Origin: DASSKP01 sp035695045 | GTDB lineage: Bacteria > Actinomycetota > Actinomycetes > JAFAQI01 | Reading direction: 5' to 3' | Assembly (NCBI GenBank): GCA_035695045.1 | Contig: DASSEX010000080.1 | Location: 19,118 to 83,117 of the forward strand | DNA: 64,000 nucleotides | In this document: positions 50,034 to 58,502 of the stretch, piece by piece | Numbering within the stretch: the first letter of the stretch is position 1 | Layout of the letters: every line of letters starts with the position of its first letter | Translations under genes and position numbers: made by a program | Notes under the pieces: generated by a model | Seen by the model: only the letters and a program-made list of their open reading frames with translations | Told to the model about the DNA's origin: nothing | Database searches by the model: none

Positions 50034-50948
50034 TCAGAGTTTGAGATCCGTACCCACGGCGAAGCCGTGCCGGTTGCCGTCGCCGAGGAACGATCCGACC
50101 GTTTTGTCCAGTTCGTCGACCGTCCAGGTCTCGCCCGTGCTCGTGAACGCGCCGTCGAGGGTCGGCGCCTTCATCACGCCGACCTTGCCGCCGTAGACGA
50201 CGAACACGTTGCCGGTGACGTGGTCGGCGGCACGGGTGCCGAGCCAGACGACGACCGGCGCCACGTGCTCGATCGCCCAGGGGTCGACCTCGTCACCCTC
50301 CGGCGGCGCTGGGAACGTCGCCTCCGTCATCGCGGTCCGCGCCCTGGGCGCGAGGGCGTTGGCCCGCACGCCGTAGCGGCTGCAGCCGTTGCTGATCGCG
50401 AGAGTGAGGGCAGCGATACCGGCCTTGGCGGCGGAGTAGTTGGGCTGCCCCGGCGAGCCGAAGAGAAAGGCCTCGGACGCCGTGTTGACGATGCGTGCCC
50501 ACTGCTGCTCGCCCGTGGCCTTGTTGCGCTCGCGCCAGTAGGCGGTCGCGGCCTGGCAGGTCGCGGCATGACCGCGCAGGTGGACGCGCAAGACGGTGTC
50601 CCATTCGTCCGCGCTGATCGAGAAGATCATGCGGTCGCGGAGAACACCGGCGTTGTTGACGAGGACGTTCAGGTCCCCGTAGGTCTCGATGGCTTTCCGC
50701 ACGAGGCCGGTGGCGAAGTCCCAGTCGCCGATGTCACCCGGGGCGCCGATCGCCTCGCCGCCGGCTGCGGTGATCTCCTCGGCAACGGCCTCGGCCGCCT
50801 CGCCGATGTCGTTGACGACGACCTTTGCGCCGGCGGCCGCGAGCGCGAGCGCCTCGGACCGGCCGAGGCCGACGCCGGCCCCGGTCACGACGGCGACGGC
50901 GCCCTCGAGCTCGCTACCCGTGAACTCCGGCCGCAGTTCCTTCACCAC
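50034..50948 (-). CDS. Hsd4A-like short-chain dehydrogenase
   Basis: A 304-residue SDR from the GTG at 50948, which has GGAGAGGGA upstream; a longer TTG frame is unlikely. It has TGAGVGLGRSEALALAAAG, NNAGVLRDRMIFSISADEWD, the Ser in VNTASEAFLFGSPGQPN, YSAAKAGIAALT, and PRARTAMTEATF. The pattern and the C-terminal extension match mycobacterial Hsd4A, a 17-beta-hydroxysteroid and beta-hydroxyacyl-CoA dehydrogenase of side-chain beta-oxidation. It is the last gene of the chsH2-H1/ltp2 operon, separated by 96 bases with an inverted repeat, so it may have its own promoter. Confidence 0.85.
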   Translation of the reverse strand: MVKELRPEFTGSELEGAVAVVTGAGVGLGRSEALALAAAGAKVVVNDIGEAAEAVAEEITAAGGEAIGAPGDIGDWDFATGLVRKAIETYGDLNVLVNNAGVLRDRMIFSISADEWDTVLRVHLRGHAATCQAATAYWRERNKATGEQQWARIVNTASEAFLFGSPGQPNYSAAKAGIAALTLAISNGCSRYGVRANALAPRARTAMTEATFPAPPEGDEVDPWAIEHVAPVVVWLGTRAADHVTGNVFVVYGGKVGVMKAPTLDGAFTSTGETWTVDELDKTVGSFLGDGNRHGFAVGTDLKL

Positions 50949-50971
50949 GCGACGATCCCTCTCCCAGAGCA

Positions 50972-51036
50972 AACGTGATCGACTTCGACCTTCGATCCGG
51001 ACATCAGTGCTCTCCCACCACGTTGTTGATCACGTT
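50972..51036. repeat. Spaced inverted repeat AACGTGATC / GATCACGTT
   Basis: AACGTGATC at 50972-50980 is inverted perfectly at 51028-51036, with 47 bases between, upstream of the Hsd4A-like gene and just after the ltp2 stop. It could be a pair of operator half-sites or a weak attenuator. Confidence 0.4.
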
Positions 51037-51044
51037 CGCTCGAA

Positions 51045-52226
51045 TCAGCGGTCGGTGCCGAGCATCAGGGCGCTGGTCGGGACGCCGGTGCCGCCGGTGA
51101 CGAGGACGTGCTCGGCGCCGGCCACCTGGTTGACCGATGTGCCGCGAACCTGGCGGACGCCTTCGGCGATGCCGTTCATGCCGTGCAGGTAGGCCTCGCC
51201 GAGCTGGCCCCCGTGGGTGTTGACCGGCAGCCGGCCGCCGATCTCGATGCCACCGTCGGCGATGAAGTCCTTCGCCTCGCCCGGCCCGCAGAAGCCGAAC
51301 TCCTCGAGCTGGGCGAGCACGAACGGCGTGAAGTGGTCGTAGAGGACGGCGGTCTTCACGTCGTCCGGACCCAGCCCGCTGGTCTCCCAGATCTGCCGGG
51401 CGCACGTGCCCATCTCCGGCAGCCCGGTCAGGGAGTCGCGGAAGAACGACCGCATCATGTGCTGGTCGTCCGCCATCCCCTGCGCGGCCGCCTCGACGAC
51501 GACGGCCGGCTGCCTGAGGTCACGCGCCCGCTCGACGGTGGTGACGAGCATCGCCTGGCCGCCGTCGGTCTCCTGGCAGCAGTCGAGCAGGTGCAGCGGC
51601 TCGACGATCCAGCGGCTGGCCTGGTGGTCCTCGAGAGTGATCGGCTGCTGGTAGAAGTGCGCCGCCGGGTTGTTCGCGGCATGCCTGCGGTCGGCCACCG
51701 CGACCCGGCCGAAGTCCTCGCTGGTGACGCCGTACTCGTGCATCATCCGCGTCGCGAACATCGCCACCCACGACGCCGGTGTCAGCAGCCCGTGCGGCGA
51801 CGTCCAGGCGAACTGCGCTTCCTCTGCGGTCGCGCCGGCCGGCCGGTCCTGCACTCCGGTGCCGAACCGGCGGCCGCTGCGCTCGTTGAAGGCGCGGTAG
51901 CAGAGCACGTAGTCCGCGACGCCACTGGCAACGGCCATGGCGGCGTACTGCACCGTCGCGCAGGGGGCGCCGCCGCCGAAGTGGATCCGGCTGAAGTGCG
52001 TGAGCTCGGGGATGCCGAGCCCGCGCATGATCTCGCTCTCAGGGTTGGTCTCCATCGTGAACGTCGACAGCCCGTTGACCTGCTTCGGGTCGACGCCCGC
52101 GTCGTCGCACGCAGCGGCACACGCCTCCAGGGCGAGCTGAAGCTCGCTGCGACCGCTGTTCTTGGAGAACTCGGTCGCGCCGATGCCGACGATCGCCGCC
52201 TTACCGGCGTAGGTGTGCCTGCTCAC
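51045..52226 (-). CDS. ltp2: Ltp2-like steroid side-chain retro-aldolase
   Basis: A 393-residue thiolase-like protein of the lipid-transfer branch. It has AAIVGIGATEFSKNSGRSELQLA, FGGGAPCATVQYAAMAVASG, RWIVEPLHLLDCCQETDGG, LYDHFTPFVLAQLEEFGFC, and PVNTHGGQLGEAYLHGMNG. These blocks agree closely with mycobacterial Ltp2 (Rv3540c), which cleaves 17-hydroxy-3-oxo-4-pregnene-20-carboxyl-CoA to androstenedione and propionyl-CoA. Ltp2 needs the DUF35 domain of ChsH2, encoded by the gene immediately upstream; the two overlap as GTGA. Assignment is by motif recall plus the matching gene order. Confidence 0.93.
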   Translation of the reverse strand: MSRHTYAGKAAIVGIGATEFSKNSGRSELQLALEACAAACDDAGVDPKQVNGLSTFTMETNPESEIMRGLGIPELTHFSRIHFGGGAPCATVQYAAMAVASGVADYVLCYRAFNERSGRRFGTGVQDRPAGATAEEAQFAWTSPHGLLTPASWVAMFATRMMHEYGVTSEDFGRVAVADRRHAANNPAAHFYQQPITLEDHQASRWIVEPLHLLDCCQETDGGQAMLVTTVERARDLRQPAVVVEAAAQGMADDQHMMRSFFRDSLTGLPEMGTCARQIWETSGLGPDDVKTAVLYDHFTPFVLAQLEEFGFCGPGEAKDFIADGGIEIGGRLPVNTHGGQLGEAYLHGMNGIAEGVRQVRGTSVNQVAGAEHVLVTGGTGVPTSALMLGTDR

Positions 52227-53707
52227 CGGGGCAGCTCCAGCTCGACCGTGCCGGTGACGTGCGGGCCGAGCTCGTTGAGTGCTTGTACGCCGACCACGAG
52301 CCGGCCGGTCTCGGCGTCGACACTCTGGACGGAACCCGAGAAGGTCAGCGGCAGGTAGGGGTAGGCGGGGGCGCCGAGCCGGACCCGGAGTGCGGTGACG
52401 ACGGCTTCAGGTCCCGTCCAGTCGGTGACGTAGCGCTCCATCAGACCGACCGACGTGTTGATGTTGAAGAAGATGTCCTTCGACCCCTTCTTGTGCGCGA
52501 GATCGCGGTCGTGGTGCACATCCTGGAAGTCGCGGGTCGCGAGCGCCCCCGCGACGATGTGTGTCGGTGTGACCGGCAGGCACCACAGCGGCAGCCGGTC
52601 GCCTTCGCTCACGTCGGCCGCGGCGAGCGTCTCGTTGCGCCGCTGCGGCGTCGCGGGACGGAACTGCGGGATCGAGATCGGCCCGCGTGAGTCGGTCGCG
52701 CCTTCGACCTGTGCCGGGTGGCTGTCCAGCCACTCGATCTCGAGCGGCATGCCGATCGCGACCTGGTCCGGGCGGACGCCGACGAGGTCGGCGACGAACC
52801 TCGGGCCTTCTTCGAGCTCGGCGAGAGCCACGACGAGCGGGTAGCGGAAGCCGGGCACCTGCGGGTGGTGCACGACGGCGAAGGAGTAGAGGGTCGCGCG
52901 ACCGGACGCGACGGCGTAGCCCATGTCGAACGCGCCGCACTCCGAGCACCGCGGCGACGGCGGGAAGAACAGCCGGCCGCAGCCGTTGCAGCGCGGGATG
53001 CGCAGCTCGTGCGCGCGGTAGCCGTCGAAGAGCGACTGGTTGTCGCGGTTGATGCCGGGCCGCGGACGCAGGTGCGGCTGCGGATCGGGCGCGGCCCGCC
53101 GCGACTGATCGGCTGCCGGGCGCTGCCCTTCGGGTGCGGTGGCGGTGGGCGACGTGCCCGTTCCGGGCTTGAACTTGAGGATGCGGAACAGGAGGTCGCC
53201 GACGTGTTCACCGTCGACGGTCTCGTAGCGCTGCCGGGTGGTGACGAAGTAGCCGGTGCCGAGTGCGGTCTGCTTCTCGGGCGAGACGTCCTCGAGGATC
53301 TGCACGTTCTGCAGGAGGTCGCCGGGACGGAGGTAGCGCGCGATCTCGAGCTCGCTGTTGACCGCGACCACGCCGACGTAGCCGGCGTCGTCGAGCATTC
53401 GCAGCACCTTGCTGCGCGGGTCCTCGGCCGGCGGCTTGTCCGCCGGTCGCCAGCGCGGCTGCGCGGGCAGTCCGGGGCGATCCCAGATGTCGAGAGTCGC
53501 GGGTGGGGCGACGATGCCGCCGTGTCGGCTTTTCGCCGCGGCTTCCTCGTCGAGATAGACGGGATTGCCGTCACCGATGGCGTCACACCAGTCGGCGATG
53601 GCCGCGATGCCCACCGGATGACGTGCCGCCTGCGCCGGCCCTTGAGCTCCTACCTGGGCGCGCAGGCGGTCGTAGAGATCCCCCTCGGGGAGGTCTTGCG
53701 CCGACAC
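52223..53707 (-). CDS. ChsH2-ChsH1 fusion: MaoC-like / DUF35 / MaoC-like hydratase
   Basis: A 494-residue protein in three parts. Residues 1 to about 190 form a hotdog fold like the N-terminal part of ChsH2. Residues about 225-345 form a DUF35 domain with a zinc ribbon at Cys240, Cys243, Cys254 and Cys257 and an OB-fold. Residues about 365-494 match ChsH1, including ALATRDFQDVHHDRD with the catalytic Asp/His. In mycobacteria ChsH1 (about 130 residues) and ChsH2 (about 310) are separate and hydrate the steroid enoyl-CoA as a heterotetramer; here they are one chain. GTG start, with TATGTT 6 bases upstream reading leftward: leaderless. Confidence 0.92.
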   Translation of the reverse strand: MSAQDLPEGDLYDRLRAQVGAQGPAQAARHPVGIAAIADWCDAIGDGNPVYLDEEAAAKSRHGGIVAPPATLDIWDRPGLPAQPRWRPADKPPAEDPRSKVLRMLDDAGYVGVVAVNSELEIARYLRPGDLLQNVQILEDVSPEKQTALGTGYFVTTRQRYETVDGEHVGDLLFRILKFKPGTGTSPTATAPEGQRPAADQSRRAAPDPQPHLRPRPGINRDNQSLFDGYRAHELRIPRCNGCGRLFFPPSPRCSECGAFDMGYAVASGRATLYSFAVVHHPQVPGFRYPLVVALAELEEGPRFVADLVGVRPDQVAIGMPLEIEWLDSHPAQVEGATDSRGPISIPQFRPATPQRRNETLAAADVSEGDRLPLWCLPVTPTHIVAGALATRDFQDVHHDRDLAHKKGSKDIFFNINTSVGLMERYVTDWTGPEAVVTALRVRLGAPAYPYLPLTFSGSVQSVDAETGRLVVGVQALNELGPHVTGTVELELPR

Positions 53708-53709
53708 GC

Positions 53710-53733
53710 TAGAAACATATCTGATGAGGTTTC
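53710..53733. promoter_or_regulatory. Divergent promoter squeezed into 16 bases
   Basis: Only 53708-53723 separates the two igr-type operons. Reading left, TATGTT stands 6 bases before the GTG of chsH2-H1; reading right, TAGAAA stands 8 bases before the ATG of chsE2. GAAAC (53712-53716) and GTTTC (53729-53733) form an inverted repeat that runs into the right-hand gene. Confidence 0.65.
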
Positions 53734-54884
53734 AGGAAACGCCCGAGGAGCAGTCGCTACGTCGCGAGCTGCGCGAGTACTTCACGACGTTGTTGCCACC
53801 GGAAGAGCGCGAGAAGCTCGGTGCCGCTGGTGAGAACGCACCGGTGTTCCGGTCGATCGTCCGGCGGCTGGGCGCGGACGGCTGGCTCGGTCTCGGGTGG
53901 CCGAAGGAGTACGGCGGCCAGGCCCGCTCGGCGCGCGAGCAATACATCATGTTCGACGAGGTGCAGCGGGCCGGGATTCCGTTCCCGTTCGTCACCGTCA
54001 ACACGGTCGCGCCGTCGCTGATGCGCTTCGGCACAGAGGAGCAGAAGGCGACGTACCTGCCTCGCATCCTCGCCGGGGAGCTGAACGTCGCGATCGGCTA
54101 CACCGAGCCCGCGGCCGGCACCGACCTCGCGTCGCTGCGCACGTCCGCGCGACTCGACGGCGACGAGTGGGTCGTCAACGGCAGCAAGGTCTTCACGTCC
54201 GGCGCCAACCAGGCCGACCTGGTGTGGCTCGCGTGCCGCACCGACCCCGACCTGCCGAAGCACCAGGGCCTGTCGATGTTGATGGTGCCGACGGACTCCC
54301 CCGGTTTCCGGTGGACGCCGATCGTCACCGTCGGGGACATCGTGACCACGGCGACCTACTACGACGACGTGCGGGTGCCGGCGGCCAACCTCGTCGGTGA
54401 ACGCGGTGGCGGCTGGCGCATGATCACGACGCAGCTGAACCACGAGCGAGTGGGCCTGGCCGCGCTGGGCGGGCCGGTGTGGCGACTGTGGGGCGAGACG
54501 CGTTCCTGGGCGCGGGAGAACGGCGTGGCCGACGCGCCGTGGGTGCGTCGAGACCTGGCGGAGTGTTACGCACGGCTCGAGGCGATGAAGCTCCTCAACT
54601 GGCAGATGGTCGAGGCCATCGCGGCTGACCGGCTGCAGCCGGCGGACGCCTCGGCGGCGAAGTTCTACGGCACCGAGACGCATGTGTTCGTCTGCCGGAA
54701 GCTGCTCGGGATCCTCGGGGCGCGCGGCTGGTTGCGCGCCGGGTCGCCCGGCGCTGCGTTGCGCGGAGAGGTCGAGCGGCTCGCGCGATCGGCGCAGATC
54801 AACACCTTCGGTGGCGGGGTCAACGAGATCCAGCGCGAGATCGTCGCGGCCGCGGGTCTCGGGATGAAGCGGCGGGCGCGATGA
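53724..54884 (+). CDS. chsE2: ChsE2-like (FadE29) acyl-CoA dehydrogenase subunit
   Basis: A 386-residue acyl-CoA dehydrogenase. It opens RFQETPEEQSLRRELREYF, has LGLGWPKEYGG, the flavin motif IGYTEPAAGTDLASLRTSA, and the C-terminal TFGGGVNEIQREIVAAAGLG. The TFGGGVNE motif and overall spacing match FadE29/ChsE2, the larger subunit of the alpha2-beta2 enzyme that dehydrogenates 3-oxo-4-pregnene-20-carboxyl-CoA. Its TGA overlaps the ATG of the chsE1-like gene (ATGA), as expected for an obligate heteromer. It diverges from chsH2-H1, whereas mycobacterial igr genes lie in one direction. Confidence 0.92.
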   Translation: MRFQETPEEQSLRRELREYFTTLLPPEEREKLGAAGENAPVFRSIVRRLGADGWLGLGWPKEYGGQARSAREQYIMFDEVQRAGIPFPFVTVNTVAPSLMRFGTEEQKATYLPRILAGELNVAIGYTEPAAGTDLASLRTSARLDGDEWVVNGSKVFTSGANQADLVWLACRTDPDLPKHQGLSMLMVPTDSPGFRWTPIVTVGDIVTTATYYDDVRVPAANLVGERGGGWRMITTQLNHERVGLAALGGPVWRLWGETRSWARENGVADAPWVRRDLAECYARLEAMKLLNWQMVEAIAADRLQPADASAAKFYGTETHVFVCRKLLGILGARGWLRAGSPGAALRGEVERLARSAQINTFGGGVNEIQREIVAAAGLGMKRRAR

Positions 54885-55960
54885 ACTTCGACCTCGAGGA
54901 CACCCAGCAGGAGATCCGGTCACTCGCGTCCGACGTGTTCTCGCGCCTTGCGACCGCTACGCGGATCGAGTCCGTCGAGTCCTCGCCGGACCGGTTCGAC
55001 CGCGAGCTGTGGGCGGAGCTCGCGCGCAGTGGTCTGCTCGGCGTCGCGGTGCCCGAGCGCTACGAAGGTCTCGGGCTCGGCATGGTCGAGCTGAGCCTGG
55101 TCTGCGAGCAGCTCGGCCGGACGGTCGCGCCGGTGCCGTACGTCGCCACGACGTGCGCCGGTCTCGCGTTCGCTGCTCTCGGCACTGATGCACAGCAGCG
55201 GGCCTGGTTGCCGCGGATCGCTGCCGGTGATGCCGTGATCGCCGTCGCACCCGCGGCGTCGGTGGTCGACGTACAGGTGGGCGACGGATCGCTCACCGGC
55301 GAGGTCGTGGGCGTGCCGTGGGCGCACGTCGCCGACCGGGTGTTGCTGCCCATCGCCGGCCGGTTGTGGCTCGTCGATCCCGGTGCCGAGGGCGTGACCG
55401 CGGCGCGGGGAGAGACGACCGCACGGCAGATCGCGCTCGACCTCCGACTCGATGGTGTCACCGCGGAGCCTCTCGGCGACGCCGGCGCGGCCGCGTGGCT
55501 GAAGCCGCGGTGGTTCACGGCGTGGGCCGCCGTACAGGCCGGCGTGACCGACGCGGCACTGCGGTTGACGGCCGACTACACGTCAGGACGCGAGCAGTTC
55601 GGGAAGCCGCTGTCCTCCTTCCAGGGCGTGGCGCTGAAGGCGGCGGATGCCTATGTCGACGCACGGGTGATCGCGGCCGCCGCACTGCAGGCGGCATGGG
55701 CGATCGACAACGGCATCGACGAGATGCTGCCGGTGCTCACCGCGGCGTGGTGGGCGGCCGAGGGCGGGCAGCACTGCGTGCACATCACGCAGCACCTGCA
55801 CGGCGGCATGGGCGCCGACGTCACCTATCCGGTTCACCGCTACTTCCTGTGGGGCACGCAGACCGAGCTGCTGCTCGGTGGCGGCTCGCGACTGCTGGCG
55901 TTGCTGGGCGACGCCCTGGCGGACCGTGCCGACGCCGGCGACGCCCTCGTGCTCTCCTGA
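54881..55960 (+). CDS. chsE1: ChsE1-like (FadE28) acyl-CoA dehydrogenase subunit
   Basis: A 359-residue short acyl-CoA dehydrogenase. It has GLLGVAVPERYEGLGLGMVELSLVCEQLGR, a reduced central domain, the C-terminal helical block DYTSGREQFGKPLSSFQGVALKAADAY, and HLHGGMGADVTYPVHRYFLW. Length and context match FadE28/ChsE1, which shares the FAD sites with ChsE2. Together they introduce the C17-C20 double bond before hydration by ChsH1-ChsH2 and cleavage by Ltp2. ATG start overlaps the partner stop. Confidence 0.92.
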   Translation: MNFDLEDTQQEIRSLASDVFSRLATATRIESVESSPDRFDRELWAELARSGLLGVAVPERYEGLGLGMVELSLVCEQLGRTVAPVPYVATTCAGLAFAALGTDAQQRAWLPRIAAGDAVIAVAPAASVVDVQVGDGSLTGEVVGVPWAHVADRVLLPIAGRLWLVDPGAEGVTAARGETTARQIALDLRLDGVTAEPLGDAGAAAWLKPRWFTAWAAVQAGVTDAALRLTADYTSGREQFGKPLSSFQGVALKAADAYVDARVIAAAALQAAWAIDNGIDEMLPVLTAAWWAAEGGQHCVHITQHLHGGMGADVTYPVHRYFLWGTQTELLLGGGSRLLALLGDALADRADAGDALVLS

Positions 55961-56035
55961 GCAAGCCTGTTTCCGGCCTGTGGATTCGTTGCTACGTAAG
56001 GAGAACTGTCGTACGCGACGGTTAGCGTCCGCGGC

Positions 56036-57415
56036 ATGTACCTCATGGTCGATTGTCCCGATGAACTGTTCACGAACGCGGTCGTCCCGGTCGCGATGAC
56101 CGGAGCGGGCGTCCGGCTGGAAGCCGTGGAGGACGTGCCGGCCGGCCCCTGGCTCGCGGCAGTGCTCGACAGCATCGACCCTCGGTCCCTGTCGGAGTGG
56201 GACCTGCCGGCGTACCTCCGCTCCTCTGCCCGGCTGCAGGCGTGGGCGGCGGCGCGCGTGTCGGAGGGCGTGGCAGAGCTCGCTTCGCGCCCCGGCGCAT
56301 TCGGGGCGGACAAGGAGGTAGCCCTCGCGCTGCGCGAGCCGGTCGGCGCGGCGCAACGTCGCATCCATCACGCGAGGCGGCTGCGCCAGATGCTGCCGAC
56401 GACCCGACGGCTGTTCCGACGGGGGGTGTTGAGTGAGAAGCAGGTCGACGCGATCGTCGAGGCGACGAGCGGCGTGATGGACGGCGACCTCGCGGTTGGC
56501 GTCGAGGACAAGGTGCTGACGTCGCAGGGCGCACTGTGGAAGACGGCGCGAGAACTCGCTCGGGCGGCACGCCAGGCACTGACCCGACTCGATCCGGAGG
56601 GCCAGCAGGAACGTTCGCGGACCGCGCGAGCGGAAGCCGACGTGGTCTTCCATCCGGGCGACGACGGAGTCGCCGCCGCCGTGGTCGAAGGTCCGGTCGA
56701 GGAAACGCTCATCGTGAAGACCGCGGCGGATGCGTACGCCGCATCGCGTAAGGCAGCGGGCGACCCGCGCCGCATCGGGGTGCTGCGGTGCGAGGGTGTC
56801 GCGCGGATGTGCGGCAGCTACCTCACCGGCGAGCTGACGCTCGACGGGGCGGCGCCGCGCGCCGGCGGGCTGCCGGTCGAGATCGGCATCGTGGTCGGAG
56901 TCGAGACAGCACTCGGTCAGCGGGAGCTGTCCGCCGAGGTCCCGGGCCTCGGCGTCGTGCCGCGCGAGGTCGTCGCCCGCATGGTGCACGAGGAGGGGGC
57001 GCGACTGCGCTTGCTCGTGGTCGACGAGCAGACCGGCCGTCTGGTTCATCGCGCGACGAAGGCCTACCGGCCGACTGCGGACCAGATTGCGCAGGTGCGC
57101 GCGCAGTACGTGTTCAGCACCGGCCCCGGCAGCCACGTCCTCGCCGGGCGCACCGACACCGACCACGTCGTGCCTTACCCGGAGGGGCCGACACAGATCG
57201 GCAACCTTCTGCCCAACGACCGGACCTGGCACAACGGCCACACCCGCGGGCAACTGTCCGTGACCGTCGATGACAGTGGTGCCGTGAAGTGGACCAGCGT
57301 GTTGGGGCAGTCACGCACGGTGATGCCGCACGACTACGGAATGCACGTGGCCGCGACAGACGTGGCTGAGAGCCCTGCGGATCCCGGGCCGGACGAAGAT
57401 GCACCGCCCTTCTAG
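56036..57415 (+). CDS. DUF222/13E12-type HNH-domain protein with atypical zinc site
   Basis: A 459-residue protein of the actinobacterial 13E12 repeat family. The DUF222 helical domain fills about residues 30-340 (AAQRRIHHARRLRQMLP; FRRGVLSEKQVDAIVEAT). The HNH region at about 355-410 reads DTDHVVPYPEGPTQIGNL and DRTWHNGHTRG. Usual members have a CxxxxC-type knuckle and HH at the end; here those Cys are absent and HH has become WHNGH. It is either a variant nuclease or an inactive one. TAGCGT (56023-56028) lies 7 bases before the ATG: leaderless. Such genes occur in many copies per genome and are loosely treated as mobile. Confidence 0.85.
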   Translation: MYLMVDCPDELFTNAVVPVAMTGAGVRLEAVEDVPAGPWLAAVLDSIDPRSLSEWDLPAYLRSSARLQAWAAARVSEGVAELASRPGAFGADKEVALALREPVGAAQRRIHHARRLRQMLPTTRRLFRRGVLSEKQVDAIVEATSGVMDGDLAVGVEDKVLTSQGALWKTARELARAARQALTRLDPEGQQERSRTARAEADVVFHPGDDGVAAAVVEGPVEETLIVKTAADAYAASRKAAGDPRRIGVLRCEGVARMCGSYLTGELTLDGAAPRAGGLPVEIGIVVGVETALGQRELSAEVPGLGVVPREVVARMVHEEGARLRLLVVDEQTGRLVHRATKAYRPTADQIAQVRAQYVFSTGPGSHVLAGRTDTDHVVPYPEGPTQIGNLLPNDRTWHNGHTRGQLSVTVDDSGAVKWTSVLGQSRTVMPHDYGMHVAATDVAESPADPGPDEDAPPF

Positions 57416-57690
57416 CTCCCGGGCACCTCGACCAACGCGGCCAGCACCGCTGGGTCCGCGCCTTGGACCTCGACGACCTTGGTTCGGCTGCGCATTCCGC
57501 TGACTAGTCGCACAGCCCGTCGTGGGACGCGGAAGGCAGCCGCCATCGCATCCAGGACCGCATCGTTGGCTCTGCCGTCAGCCGCAGGTGCCGCCACGCG
57601 GACCACGAGCACCGGGGGATCGCTGTCGCCGTACCGCCCACCCACGCTCGAACGTTTCGATGCGGGATGCACGCGGACCGTCACCCTCAT
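57412..57690 (-). CDS. DUF167 (YggU) family protein
   Basis: A 92-residue basic alpha/beta protein. It has the family pattern VRVHPASKRSSVGGRYGD, VVRVAAPAADGRANDAVLDAMAAAF, and VRLVSGMRSRTKVVEV. The ATG at 57690 begins right at the conserved first strand. It overlaps the end of the convergent HNH gene by 4 bases. The function of DUF167 proteins is not established. Confidence 0.85.
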   Translation of the reverse strand: MRVTVRVHPASKRSSVGGRYGDSDPPVLVVRVAAPAADGRANDAVLDAMAAAFRVPRRAVRLVSGMRSRTKVVEVQGADPAVLAALVEVPGS

Positions 57691-57852
57691 GAGGTGATTC
57701 TCGCGGCGGGCACGAGAGCGGCGGACGGTGCACGAGATCTGCGCGTACGTGACCAACCGGTCAGCGCTGCAGGTGAAGCTGCCATCGCCGCTCAAGTTGG
57801 CTGAGCCTTCTTGCCGATGCAGCGAGGTCAGCTCGCGCTGGGGGTGCGGCAC

Positions 57853-58472
57853 ATGACGGTGCAAGCCGACCGGCCGACCGGCCGTGTGCCGATCTCGCAC
57901 GGGTCCGCTTCCCGTCGCCGGCGCCGGATCTCAGCTGCAGCAGTCGCGGCACTGGCAGCCGGCGGCACGGCCGCGGGACTGGTCGTCTCGAGCGGCGGGG
58001 ATCACCCCGGACCACCACGACCGGTCCTCGGGCAGTCGCTGACACCGCTGGCCGTCTACCCCGTCGTGATCCCACAAGCGGCGCGCCCCGCCGCGGGACA
58101 GCAACTCGTGCCCGACATGGGCCGACCCGGACACTCCACCGTCCTGGGCTCGAAGCCGGTGATGAGACTGCACATCCGATACGCGCGAGTGCGCCCCGTG
58201 ACAGGCCACTGGCTCATCGAGATGACTGCTCCGGAGGGCGCAAGCTTCAACGCCCGGACCACGCAGGCAAATTCTACGACGTGGTGATCGACGGTCAGGC
58301 ACTGTCGCTCTTCTTCGTTGTCGGCGACAGCCGCGGCACCAACTTCGGCATCGGCGCCGGAGCCGACTGGGCCCAGGAAGCAGACGCCGTGAAGGTGGCC
58401 CGATCACTCACGACGAGCGTGTCGGTCGCCGAGTGCAGCTCGGCGGCCATCGCCGCGAACGAGTGCTCCTGA
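57853..58472 (+). pseudogene. Frameshifted membrane-anchored protein with SecDF-P1-like end
   Basis: Two plus-strand frames look like halves of one protein. The first (57853-58287) has a basic start, a membrane segment ISAAAVAALAAGGTAAGLVV, and RYARVRPVTGHWLIEMTAPEGASFNARTTQ. The second, in another frame around 58250-58472, reads GKFYDVVIDGQALSLFFVVGD and a closing helix with Cys residues. An APEG-SFN-TT block followed by FDVVIDG is the order in SecD P1-type domains of actinobacterial lipoproteins. A single-base indel near 58250 would join them. It may be a real lesion or an assembly error. Confidence 0.6.
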
Positions 58473-58502
58473 GCACTGCGTGGCCCCGCATCCTCGAGCG
58501 CG

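Noticed and set aside
56036..57415. Group II intron or homing-endonuclease element
   Set aside because: The DUF222-HNH protein stands alone with no intron, inverted terminal repeats or target duplication.
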